From Polytrichum commune (lineage: Eukaryota; Streptophyta; Polytrichopsida; Polytrichales; Polytrichaceae), in contig OX485803.1 in the NCBI GenBank assembly GCA_950295325.1, positions 29,202,001-29,266,000 on the forward strand: DNA of 64,000 nucleotides, written 5' to 3'. The first letter of the stretch is position 1. Each line of letters begins with the position of its first letter. A model generated the notes under the pieces. The model was not told the DNA's origin. It worked only from the letters and a program-made list of their open reading frames with translations, and did no database searches. Positions 11,315-21,832 of this stretch are shown here, piece by piece. The position numbers and the translations under genes were made by a program.

Positions 11315-12194
11315 TGTCGCTGCTCAGAAAAGTTGTTACTCACTCCAATCAACCAATACACTATGATTCATCCAAGATTTGACCACCTCTAATTTCTCTC
11401 GTTTGGATTAAAAAACAAGCAGTTCGATGTGCACTCCACCCAAATCATGGAATGTAAATTTAACCTAACACCCACAACAATACGGGCTGTGATGAGGCTG
11501 TCACGACGAAGTCCAAGTTGTCGGAATTCGTTGAGTTCCCTAAACCCTATGTGCATATGGAAGCCCTCACTCGAGTTACTACTGAAACCAATCTCGCATG
11601 ATAGTCATATGGTGTCCAGTCATCATCATCCAGTGGCAACTTGAATGACCTTTCCTAAATATTCTGACATAGAATCACACATGTCCCCCTCCCCATCAAC
11701 AACAAACAACAACGACAACAACAAAAGCACACCCAAAAGCTCTGCTTAGCTTATTATAGTCATTTTTTAATCCTTATGCCACCTCAGCGTAATGTTAAAT
11801 TTGGGAGGCTTTTCATCGACACCTGACACCGAAAAGTTGCACATACTACAACATTGTGTGACTGTACACATAAATAATTGTAGAGCTGACAAAATTCGAG
11901 ATGTTCAATACTCGAATATGAGCATCAAGGTTACATAACTTTTATCTTTTTCTTTTCTGTAAACAGAAGATTACTCAACTTTTACATAATTCTACCTTCA
12001 AAACCCAGTGTTGAAGGATATGTCTTCTCACCAGTAACTTATTAATCCCCACCAATCATTCCTCCCTTCCTGGATTGCAAAACCCCCATATTCATCCTTC
12101 CGAGAGTTTGGAGTGACTCACTCAACCAACACCGACATAACTTATGTGGAGAATAGTGTAGTTGACATCAATTTTATGTGGTAATCAGTGTCTC
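11315..12194. promoter_or_regulatory. Divergent intergenic region between dioxygenase and SSADH
   Basis: About 880 bases separate the two start codons, which point away from each other, so both promoters must lie here or the 5' leaders overlap it. I see no strong TATA box or recognisable operator. A CAACAACAAACAACAACGACA-like low-complexity stretch lies near 11697-11730. Confidence 0.45.
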
Positions 12195-15100
12195 ATGATT
12201 GCCAACTTCCGAACGCGAGCGAAAGCCCCCTGGTTGTTGCCTGCCATCCGCCAGGTCTCAAATTCACATTCATATCCTATCTCGACTCTCTTGGGTTTCT
12301 TGCCGTTGTCTTGCCTTGATTTCAGTCATCAGAGGCCACATAAGTTAAAGTCCTGATGATAGATAGGTATCGATTGAGCTGGGTTGCTATCGCCTCTTTC
12401 TTCTTTTAGTAGGTTTGAAGACTCCATTGGAGTACAATCTGCGCTGACAGTGTCCGTTTAACAGAGTAGTGAGATGTGAAGAATTAGGATTGGAAGTGAT
12501 TTGGTTGTGATACTCTGTGTTCTTTTGCAGATCGGAATGATGGCACATCTTAAAGACATGGCTCTGTTCAAGTCACAGGCCCTCATCGGTGGCAAGTGGA
12601 TTGATGCCACCGATGGTCGCACACTCCCTGTACGTGAGCCCATGGCCTTTTTGTGAGAAATTCTGTGACCATTCAATCTTATGAATTCTGCAAAGAAGCA
12701 AATTCCTCCGAAACAGCAATTTTTGCGTTTTTAAAACTCTTGATGGTTCCATCTCGTCTTTATCACTGAGGAACTGATAGCTATGTATGTCAACATGACA
12801 TGGGAAACATCATTAGTCATCGAAGCATCATCATCGTCTGTAAGAGCTTGTATTAAGAGAGATTGTAAGTAAGCTATCGGTCAATCTCAACAAACAAGTA
12901 ATTTGATAAGAGCTTCTTTCGAAAATGGCGTGGCTTTTTTGTAGGTCAACAATCCAGCAACAGGCGAGCTTCTGACAACTGTGCCTTTTATGGGTGGTAG
13001 TGAGACGCAAAAGGCAATTGCGGCCGCATCGCAAGCTTTTCCACGTAAGTCCTAATTCAAAGTGGTGGAGGATTTTAGGGTTTTAGTGTTTGATACTTTG
13101 CTAACATCATCATTCTGCTTTCAGGATAGTCTGCATTTCACTCCAAAGTGCTTCATAGTGGTCCAAATTTCTGTTACTACGATATACCCGTTAGAAGACT
13201 CCATTGTAGATAAATGCCGTATGTGAAGGATATAGTTGTTCATTGTGTGTCATAATCAGGAATATCTTTTGTTGATTTTTACAGCTTGGAGTAAACGAAC
13301 AGCACACGAAAGAAGTAAAATCATGCGAAAATGGTGAGCACCAACTTTTTCAAGCCGTGTAGTTAGTTGGGGATTCACAGTGTAGGTAGTTAGCTTTTTT
13401 ATTCGTTTGAAATTACTGTCAATAAGCCTTCTTGTAAATTCCTTTTTCCTCCTGCAATTCCAGTTCTTTTTCTGAGTGAAAATGGTGAGCAGCAACTCTT
13501 TCAAGCAGTGTAAGTTAGGAAGTAGGAATTTGTATTCGTTCGAAAGTACTTGTAATGAAACCCTTGTTGTAAATTTCCTTTTCCTCCTGCAAATTCCAGT
13601 TTCTTTTCTGTATGTTTATGGAGATTTTTGGGACTCCAAGGTTTGATCTGCTCGTGGAGAATAAAGATGATCTTGCGAAACTTATGGTTTTGGAGCAAGG
13701 AAAACCTCTTGCCGAGGCGACTGGAGAGGTAATTTGTTTTGTTGATGTATATTGGCTGGTACCACAAATTAGATTGAAACAACATTTCAAGTTCTTTACT
13801 TTATAGTATTGAGATCAATGTATGTTATTGGATTTGTAAGGTTTTTTATGGGTGTCATCGTGTGATTTGATGCTAAAACCTCCAAATGTGCAGATTTTAT
13901 ATGGTGCAGGCTTTGTAGAGTTCTATGCAGAAGAAGGAAAGCGAATTTTTGGCGATATAATTCCTTCTCCCTTTCCAGAGAAGCGTATGTTTGTGATGAA
14001 ACAAGTAAGGCCAAATCATTGGGATAGGCTTCTTACTTTTAATTGACACATACCTATAGCTGTCAAGTCAACAAGTAAATGGAATGGAAGTTGTGAAGAA
14101 ATGTACCTATGTTAATCATATTGTGCACTTTGCAGCCAATCGGGGTAGTTGGTGCCATCACGCCATGGAATTTCCCACTTGCCATGATCACTCGCAAGGT
14201 TTGTGTCAAATATTCACAAACTTTCCAGTTTCTGTTCTGATCTGTCATGGTTGTTGGGATTGTCAAATTCTTTCTTGGCATGGCTTAACAAGTGGAAGGA
14301 GTGTTCAAGTGGTGTTGGAACCTCCAATTTTGGTGAAATGAAAGGGAGGTGTTTGACTTTGACCAAGAGACGATCATATAAATATGAACTCCTTGTCAAA
14401 CTTTCAAGGGCACCATTTCGGTGCCTTCGAACGTTTTCCATGAATTTTCTGAAATGAGAGTTTATTTTGACGTTGCAGGTGGCACCAGCACTTGCAGCAG
14501 GATGCACTGTAATCATAAAGCCTGCAGAGCTCACACCGTTGACAGCTCTGGCCGCTGCTGAGCTGGCACTTCAAGCTGGAGTTCCTCCTGTACAATTCCT
14601 CACCCTATCCTGAATATGCAAGTAACATCATATTTTTAATGTGGGAGTTCAGATTATTTGCATTGCTTCGGGGGAGCTGTTAGGATATATATGCTTTTTT
14701 TCTACATCACATGTTTGTCAAATTTTATCACCTCATTTGGATCTTGATGTTAAAAAACCTGGGCATATCATTGGGTCTGAATTGATTTCTTATAGCAATC
14801 TGAAACCTTATTTAGAATTAGCTGGAAACGTTGCTCTAGAGAAATAAAACAAGATACTGTTGAGCAGGGCTGAATGGATTTTTTATTAAGTTAACAACAG
14901 ATTGTTAGGTGTCATTTAAGCAACCTTAGTTCAAGTGCTGTTTTTGAGAATGTTTCTGACTGGAAGAGCTCTCTTTTTGGTCTAACAGGGTGTGATAAAT
15001 GTTGTAATGGGAGATGCTGTTGCTATCGGCAATGCTTTGATGGACAGCACTGAGGTATCCTAGTATAACCATCATAGAAAGTTCATTCCTTGCCAAGCAT

Positions 15101-18100
15101 CAACAAACATATTATTGTGTCTAACTATAGAGAAAGTATAACATTATTCAAATCGAAGCCTAGAAAAAGTAAAGGATAAATTGTGTATGAAGAAATTTTG
15201 TTGATACCCTTGCTATATAAATGTTTAGCTATAGTAGTGAACTGCGCTTCTAATAGTGTCACATCTTAAAGCTTGGATATTTTTGGCAAATATGTTCAAA
15301 CAAACTCATTTAGAATTGGCTGCAGATCAGTTTGTCCAAATGACACCCACCTGCCCACACCTGAAACCTTTCGATGCATGTTGGCATGTTCATTCACAAT
15401 GTACAAGTGATTTCGAGGTGCAAAATTATCAAGTTACAGTGTCAACACAGAGAATGATCATTTTTGTATCTATCTCGTAGTTCATAAAGAGCTGACATCA
15501 TAGGTTTATGCATCACATTTCCAAGTACAGAAATCACCAAATTTTAGTCTCCTCCAAGGCAGAACATGCAATTGTATAATGTAATGTGTTTCTTATGCAG
15601 GTGAGAAAAATCACATTCACAGGGTCCACAGGGGTTGGAAAAATACTCATGACCGGTGCTGCCAAGACTGTGAAAAAGGTGGGTTTCTCTCAACCTAGCT
15701 CTATATACTAGAAAGTTCCTTCTCCAAAATAATGAACCTCCAAATCACAGATTATGAGAAGGTCTGACGATGACCATGCATTTCAACCTGACATAATTTT
15801 CAGAGAACACCTACAGGCTAAATCAGTCAGGCGAGGTACTTCAAGATTTCTTGGTAATTTGACGAACTAACTGTACATAGAGGTTCTGGAAGGGGACAAC
15901 AAAATTACTAGAGTTGGACAGTACTTTTGGAAATACTGATCCAGTACCATCCCTTGCATCTAGGTTTCTCTTGAGCTTGGTGGGAATGCGCCTTGCATCA
16001 TTTTTGATGATGCAAATTTGGAGATTGCGGTCAAAGGAGCGGTAAGATGTGTTCTTGCCATCATTCACTTCCACTTACTGTATTTGAAAATATTTTCAAG
16101 AAGCATCAATCTGCTTGGTAACATAACTACGCTGAAAGGATTTTGAATTATGTGTGTAAGATTCAGAGAAGAGTGTCTATGGGCTGTACACAAACAATAT
16201 TAATTTTTCCTGGTTGTAACAGCTAGCTGGCAAGTACAGAAATACTGGCCAGACCTGTGTTTGCGTCAATCGTATTCTTGTACAAGATGGTAAGGTCAAA
16301 CTCTCAAAGAGTGCTACCTTTAAGAAACTTTTCAATAATTTATGCTCGCGACTCTAAGTTTTGATCTATATTAGATTTATTTCATGTTTAGAAATGGATG
16401 CAGCCATGTGTCAAAGTTCAGCCACTAGCCTGTGTCATTTGCACATAGATGCACTTTGAATTACATCAATATGATTTTTGAGGTGTGGGGGCAGGCATCT
16501 ATGATAAATTTGCGGAGGCTTTTACAAAGGCAGTGTCTGAGCTACACGTCGGTAATGGTTTAGAACAAGGCGTAACTCAGGTTTGCACTATGCACTAGCA
16601 GCTGCACACTGTAAAATTACCTGCTGTTTATCTGCTGTATTTCTGTATATGACTATCAGGTTGTGACTTTCAGAATTGTTGGCAATTGAGAATGATCTGT
16701 GAAGATAATCTGTTCAGCTTCTATGAAGAATTAATTTGTGTCAACTTTGATCAGGGACCACTAATCAATGAGGCAGCAGTAGAAAAGGTGGGATCCTTCC
16801 TTCCAGTAAATCTCTTCATATAGTAACATAATATTCATGCATTTTTTTTTCCCTTCATTTCTCATGTACATCTGCTAGGCTTAGTGTCAGTTTAAGCAGT
16901 TATAGGAAAAATGACTCCATAGCTGCAAACATGGCTAAGGTTCCCACCTCCATTGCAAGACAGTTAAATTAACATAATGTTTCTTGGCTTTACAGGTGGA
17001 GAATCATGTGAAGGATGCAGTTTCCCAGGTAAATATATTCATCTGGGCATATCTGCAGGCGAAATGTATTCTTCATACAGAAGAGGATACATACAATGAC
17101 ATATAATGTGAGCATGTGACTCGCAAAAGTCAACATGCATCAAGAAGCTATTCGGTAGAGTTATGCATAAAGTCCCTTGATAAGAATCCGTAGGTTTGAC
17201 CTTAACATTGTGGGTTTGATCCATCTTTGAGAGAATTTTCTATTAAGAGCTGCTTGCTCATCTTGTGTCAGAGCCTATTTTGGAAAGTTGGGTGAAACTC
17301 CTTGGACCTCCTCTTGTCATCCTAAAAACTTTGAGAGAACTTTAGACTCCAAAATAGGGTTTGCCCATGGAACCCGTCACCTAAATCCTGGATAGGGCTA
17401 TGCAAGGCTAGCTTGGCCCACCCATTCTAGTATGCCAAGCTAGAATATTAATTTAAGCCTTAAGAAAACTTGGGTGACTTTATGGATACTTCTCAAACTC
17501 ACGTTTTAGCCAACTCACTGGGAGTATGATCCTAAGACTTTAGGCATGACTCTAATGGCTTCGGTATCTGTGCTCCTTTAGTTTAGCACTCTTGTCAACC
17601 ATGGACATCTACTACTCCCTATACTAACTGTTAGAGTTCCACAAAATATGAAAATGAAAACTCACGGAATTTGTCAAACTTCACAACTTTGACTAGAAAG
17701 AAGTGAACTAGGTCTTTTCAAGCATGTTGCTACAAATTTTGCAAGTGAAAATGTTAACCACAGCTACATTTTTCCCCTTCATGACTGTCACAAATTGAGA
17801 CAAATGCAATGCGGTGCCAACATGCATCTTTACAGGGTGCAAAGTTGTTGTTAGGAGGCAAACGGCATAGCCTTGGGCGCACGTTCTATGAACCCACAGT
17901 CCTTGGTGATGCTACAGACAAGATGTTAATTTTCAGGTACCCCTTTTGTCATGCATCACAAATTAGCAAACGGTGGTGTACTATGTAAATAATTACGTTG
18001 AATTTACACCTAGTGTTGTATAATCCGATTGTTTTATAGTACTTATATGATTATTATGTAAGATTCTGCTTTGTAGCACCTTTGTAGTAGCATAAATTGG

Positions 18101-19725
18101 CACATAGTAGATGAAAATAAGAAAATCGTGCAATTTGAACGCATTAATCAGAATTTTATGATGCTATTTCAACAGTTTATTGTTTCTAGCTGATATTATC
18201 AACTGCTGGAAATTTGTGATGTGCTCACTGAAGCTTTGATTGTAGCAAATCAAGCTCATTGAGGCTTGGTTAGCTGCAGCATACGAATCTGGCACTTAGT
18301 TATTTCAGAATATTCCACATAAATAGGGTTAATAGGGTTGGAAAATTTCTGATGGTGATCTCAATCTTAAGTAATGGAACTGGACGACCAAGTAGGATAA
18401 TCTTTGCACAAAACTACATCACTGATGAAGCTCGTAGAGTCTCTGTTTGAATGGTTATATACATTTTTGCATATACTATGTGACACTTCATTCCAAGTGA
18501 GGTATATTATCTGATTGTAGTTGCTTGTGACACACAAAGGGAGGAAGTTTTTGGGCCTGTAGCACCTCTTATACGCTTCAAAACAGATGAGGAAGCTATC
18601 AAGATGGCCAATGACACCGAGTTTGGTACGTCACATTCTTATATTTATAATGTGAGCCAATTCTATGATAACCTGGTATAGATGATCAAGAAGGTCGATG
18701 TCCCAACTACGTCGACTTTGTCATCACTAGAACCTGCACCCATAAATATATAGATTCTACCAGAACTGTCATGGAGGGAGATATATATATATATATGTAT
18801 ATAGATATATGTGTGTGTGTGTGTGTGTTTGTGTGTAATGATAATCATTGAATTGGATTTGAGTAATTGCAATTGGTTCACAATATGGGGTGTTGGACAG
18901 GCTTAGCAGCATATGCTTTCACAGAAAATATAGCTCGGGCTTGGCGTGTTGCTGAGTCTTTGGAGTACGGCATGGTTGGCTTGAATGAGGGCCTTATCTC
19001 AACTGAGGTAACAACAAATATCTATGCCATTTAACCCCTCTAGGAGTTTTTCGTCGTGAGTTGGTCCCCTATGACGTCCCATTGGTGGCTTTGCCTACAA
19101 GATCATTAATTTCTTTCTACTCATGGTGCATACTCAGAGGTAGTGTTTGAATTTGAATGAATAGCAACATTGTTCGGTTCATTGAGGGTCAAACTCGTGT
19201 TGGCACCTCTTACCACCAAGCATGCACCAAAAACTCACCAAACATGGAAGGTGTCATATGCAAAACAACCAACTCCCAATCAAAAGACTTGTTGAATCTA
19301 TCAAAGAGCATTGTCGTCTTACAAACTTTAGTTTGATGTTGAGATCAAACCCAGGACTGGGTCTTTCATGATAGGGGGAATCCCGGATCATCTTATTATT
19401 ACACACTTTTTATCACATTTTCAATGGATGTTGCTCAGGTGGCACCTTTTGGAGGAATGAAGCAATCTGGGCTCGGCCGCGAAGGGTCCCATTATGGAAT
19501 TGATGAATATCTGGAGGTGCATGTCTTCTACAAGAACTCTGTTTTGAATTATTTTAGTGCAATCCAGTTTAACTCTGGTTATTCAACTATCACTCAATTT
19601 TCAGCAAGGTGACGTGATTGGGCTGATACTAGAGGCAAATAGACAGCTGACATTAGTTTTGGATGTTTAATCTGCAGCTCAAGTATGTGTGTCTTGGCAA
19701 CATGAAACAACCTGTAATCACTTGA
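12195..19725 (+). CDS. ALDH5F1: Succinate-semialdehyde dehydrogenase, mitochondrial (ALDH5 family)
   Basis: Twenty exons join in phase to 513 residues: 12195-12254, 12531-12629, 12945-13044, 13285-13333, 13641-13728, 13894-14004, 14136-14198, 14479-14589, 14989-15054, 15601-15678, 15964-16041, 16223-16289, 16495-16580, 16755-16787, 16996-17028, 17836-17936, 18540-18625, 18901-19007, 19439-19516, 19678-19725. Exon 1 encodes a basic, acid-free leader ([20 protein letters not shown]) typical of mitochondrial targeting. The NAD-binding GSTGVGK, the general base Glu279 (SLELGGN) and the catalytic Cys313 in GQTCVC are present. Cys315 next to it matches the redox-switch pair known from human SSADH. 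The C-terminal [14 protein letters not shown] and KYVCLG blocks are family signatures. The enzyme oxidises succinate semialdehyde to succinate with NAD+, the last step of the GABA shunt. Length and exon number match plant SSADH (Arabidopsis about 528 residues). A tandem duplication in intron 4 copies a splice donor. Confidence 0.97.
13326..13612 (+). repeat. Tandem duplication in SSADH intron 4 that copies the exon 4 donor
   Basis: Two units of about 150 bases, roughly 13326-13475 and 13477-13612. Both start GAAAATGGTGAGCA, which is the end of exon 4 plus its splice donor, and both carry TCCTCCTGCAA(A)TTCCAGTT(T)CTTTT at the far end. The second donor is at 13484/13485. The units differ by substitutions and small indels. 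Confidence 0.8.
18781..18836. repeat. Microsatellite, (AT)n then (GT)n
   Basis: ATATAT run, interrupted by GTATATAGATATAT, then a GT run. It lies in intron 17 of the SSADH gene. Confidence 0.9.
19037..19330. mobile_element. MITE-like element, family A, copy 4 (diverged)
   Basis: Contains the central GGTTCATTGAGGGTCAAACTC and GGCACCTCTTACC. The right arm carries AAGCATGCACCAAAAACTCA, CAAACATGGAAGGTG and TGCAAAACAACCAACTCCCA. The left arm is eroded. It lies in intron 18 of the SSADH gene. Confidence 0.6.
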
Positions 19726-19783
19726 TGGTGTTCTATTGCTTGGTAAGTTCTCTTATCCAGCTTGCCCTCTTACAGACACTAAA

Positions 19784-19789
19784 AATAAA
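19784..19789 (+). promoter_or_regulatory. Possible polyadenylation signal of the SSADH gene
   Basis: AATAAA lies about 60 bases after the SSADH stop codon, a reasonable distance. Plant signals are loose, so this is only suggestive. Confidence 0.35.
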
Positions 19790-19795
19790 CATAAG

Positions 19796-19923
19796 TACTG
19801 TAGAGGGTGCTCTATGTCATATTACTAGTGTCAGAATATAGTTTCCATATGAGATTCAAGAGTGTCTCTACCAATGTGCGATTGACACGTGGCAAAATTT
19901 GAGGGCGAGTGCCCTCTACAGTA
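19796..19923. mobile_element. Short TA-flanked inverted-repeat element
   Basis: Starts TA-CTGTAGAGGGTGCTC and ends GAGTGCCCTCTACAG-TA, giving an imperfect terminal inverted repeat of about 15 bases with TA on both sides. TA target duplication is typical of Tc1/mariner-type non-autonomous elements. The internal 100 bases encode nothing. It lies just past the SSADH gene. Confidence 0.5.
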
Positions 19924-20601
19924 TTTACAAATTTAGTGCCAACAGCAAATCTACATTTGCCACCAACGAGTATCTAGCCAAACTACGCTAATTATGGTTT
20001 ATATTTTGGGCCACACTTATTGAGCTTATTTCCACACTAAAAAGACATTTGGGGATGATATTGTGGGTGCACATTGTATACTGACCCACAATAATCGACA
20101 TCACAAGTCCGAATTGTAGGTTGTACTATTTCTATCAAATTGGAAATAGTCTGCATTTGAAAGACTTCCAACCTAGGGAAGCAGATGGGTATATCACAAG
20201 GGCATAACAAGTGTCGTTAAGGATGCGTACTATTTTCTTGCATGATGGTGTATAGTGTAACCCACATTCTAGGGTTGCCTAGGGTAAGTCCCACTACACA
20301 CATGTCCACACTATTATTCATAACCATTATAGCCAAAAATAATGGTCAAAATACCAATGTTTTGTTTAAACTTGCTTCACCAATATACACTACATTGTCA
20401 TGTTAGTGTGGGCCACAGTATTTCTCTAGAACCCACATTTATTATCAAAAGGAGAATTATCATGATTCATGTTAATTTTCAACATATACCAAATCTCTAG
20501 TTCAAAATCAAGGTGGGCACACAATGATTGTTTAGATAGGAAACTAACGTAGGTGAATAGTTCATTTCATACTACTTTTACCCTTGAACTAACACTCAAC
20601 A

Positions 20602-20962
20602 TGTTGGTCGGAAGTCTCCAAGCAGATCCAAGGGAAGATCCAGGGTCCTTGGCCCCCATTATATTCCACTTTGACTAGATCAATTAACGTGGCCAACATT
20701 AATTTCCACCCACACTAATAGGCCAGAGAGAGGATATTATTGTATATGAGCGTACCTCTCATTCCTCCGACATAAAAGCCCTGAAATTGTATGTAGTCCG
20801 GAGGTTACTTTTTGGACACCGGAATTAGTGTACTCGAGATCATTTGAGATGAATCTGTATCGAATCTGTAGAGATCAAGTTTTCATGTCGGATGGATGAG
20901 AGGTATGCTCATATGCAATAAATTCCCCTCTCTCTCTCCCTGTAAGAGAACTATCGTTTCCA
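20602..20962 (+). mobile_element. LTR-like relic (solo or truncated retrotransposon)
   Basis: A 361-base segment starts TGTTGG and ends TTTCCA, has a TATA-like CATAAAAGCCC at its centre and an ATGCAATAAATTCC polyadenylation-like motif near the end, all usual in plant LTRs. It is followed directly by TGTATCAGTA, which resembles but does not match the initiator-Met primer-binding site TGGTATCAGA of Copia elements. An ATG shortly after gives MEQAEEVSGSAMSEEDFG and then a stop. No second LTR or pol domain is present. Confidence 0.35.
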
Positions 20963-21054
20963 TGTATCAGTACTACTGATAATGGAGCAAGCAGAGGAAG
21001 TCTCGGGAAGCGCAATGTCTGAGGAGGATTTTGGGACATAATCAGTCAAGATCC

Positions 21055-21508
21055 TACTGTTTCCAAGTCCAACCGGTTACATGTTCACATCGTTCTTCAG
21101 TTTTTTTCTGTGTTAATAATGTGAGGAATGTGCTCTAGATTCCTCTGAAATGATGGGCAATTTTGCTGAGGTCTCGAACTCCAACCGATTATTTCTCAAC
21201 TCGAACTACTGTTTCCAAGTCCAACCGGTTACATGTTCACATCGTTCTTCAGTTTTTTCTGTGTTAATAATGTGAGGAATGTGCTCTAGATTCCTCTGAA
21301 ATGATGGGCAATTTTCCTGAGGTCTCGAACTCCAACCGATTATTTCTCAACTCGAACTACTGTTTCCAAGTCCAACCGGTTACATGTTCACATCGTTCTT
21401 CAGTTTTTTCTGTGTTAATAATGTGAGGAATGTGCTCTAGATTCCTCTGAAATGATGGGCAATTTTCCTGAGGTCTCGAACTCCAACTGATTATTTTCTC
21501 AAACTCGA
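21055..21508. repeat. Three tandem units of about 152 bp
   Basis: Units begin at 21055, 21207 and 21358 with TACTGTTTCCAAGTCCAACC. Each contains AATGTGAGGAATGTGCTC and ends near CTCGAACTCCAACCGATTAT. Units 1 and 2 are almost identical; unit 3 drifts at its end (CCAACTGATTATTTTC). They directly follow the LTR-like segment. Confidence 0.9.
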
Positions 21509-21807
21509 CTGGTTCATCTGTAACTAGCGGCCGGTTCTCCCCGTTCACTGGGGAAGCGCGTGTCTTACGGAAATGTGTTTCGTGAGTTTTGTGTGACAGG
21601 CTTTGCAACACAGAAGACTTCAACTCATTGCACATATCTGCGAACGTCGTGGCAGATGTTTCTGCTGGCATAGTTGTAGATGGTTGCATTAACTTATAAG
21701 GCTCCCGAGTCCCAAGATCTTCGTATCCTGCACAGCAGTCTCCTTTTCAATTGAAGATCTTTTCCTTTATGTTTTCCCCTGATCCAGGTAAAGGTGTATG
21801 TACACTG

Positions 21808-21832
21808 GCAGCAGCAGCAGCAGCAGCAGCAG
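21808..21832. repeat. Microsatellite, (CAG)n
   Basis: About eight CAG triplets. No supported reading frame runs through it. Confidence 0.9.

Noticed and set aside
21055-21508. CRISPR-like array
   Set aside because: The units are directly abutting 152-bp copies without spacers, in plant nuclear DNA.
21357-21689. 110-codon minus-strand frame
   Set aside because: It runs through the third 152-bp tandem unit and a composition-biased flank, with no similarity I can name and no splice context.
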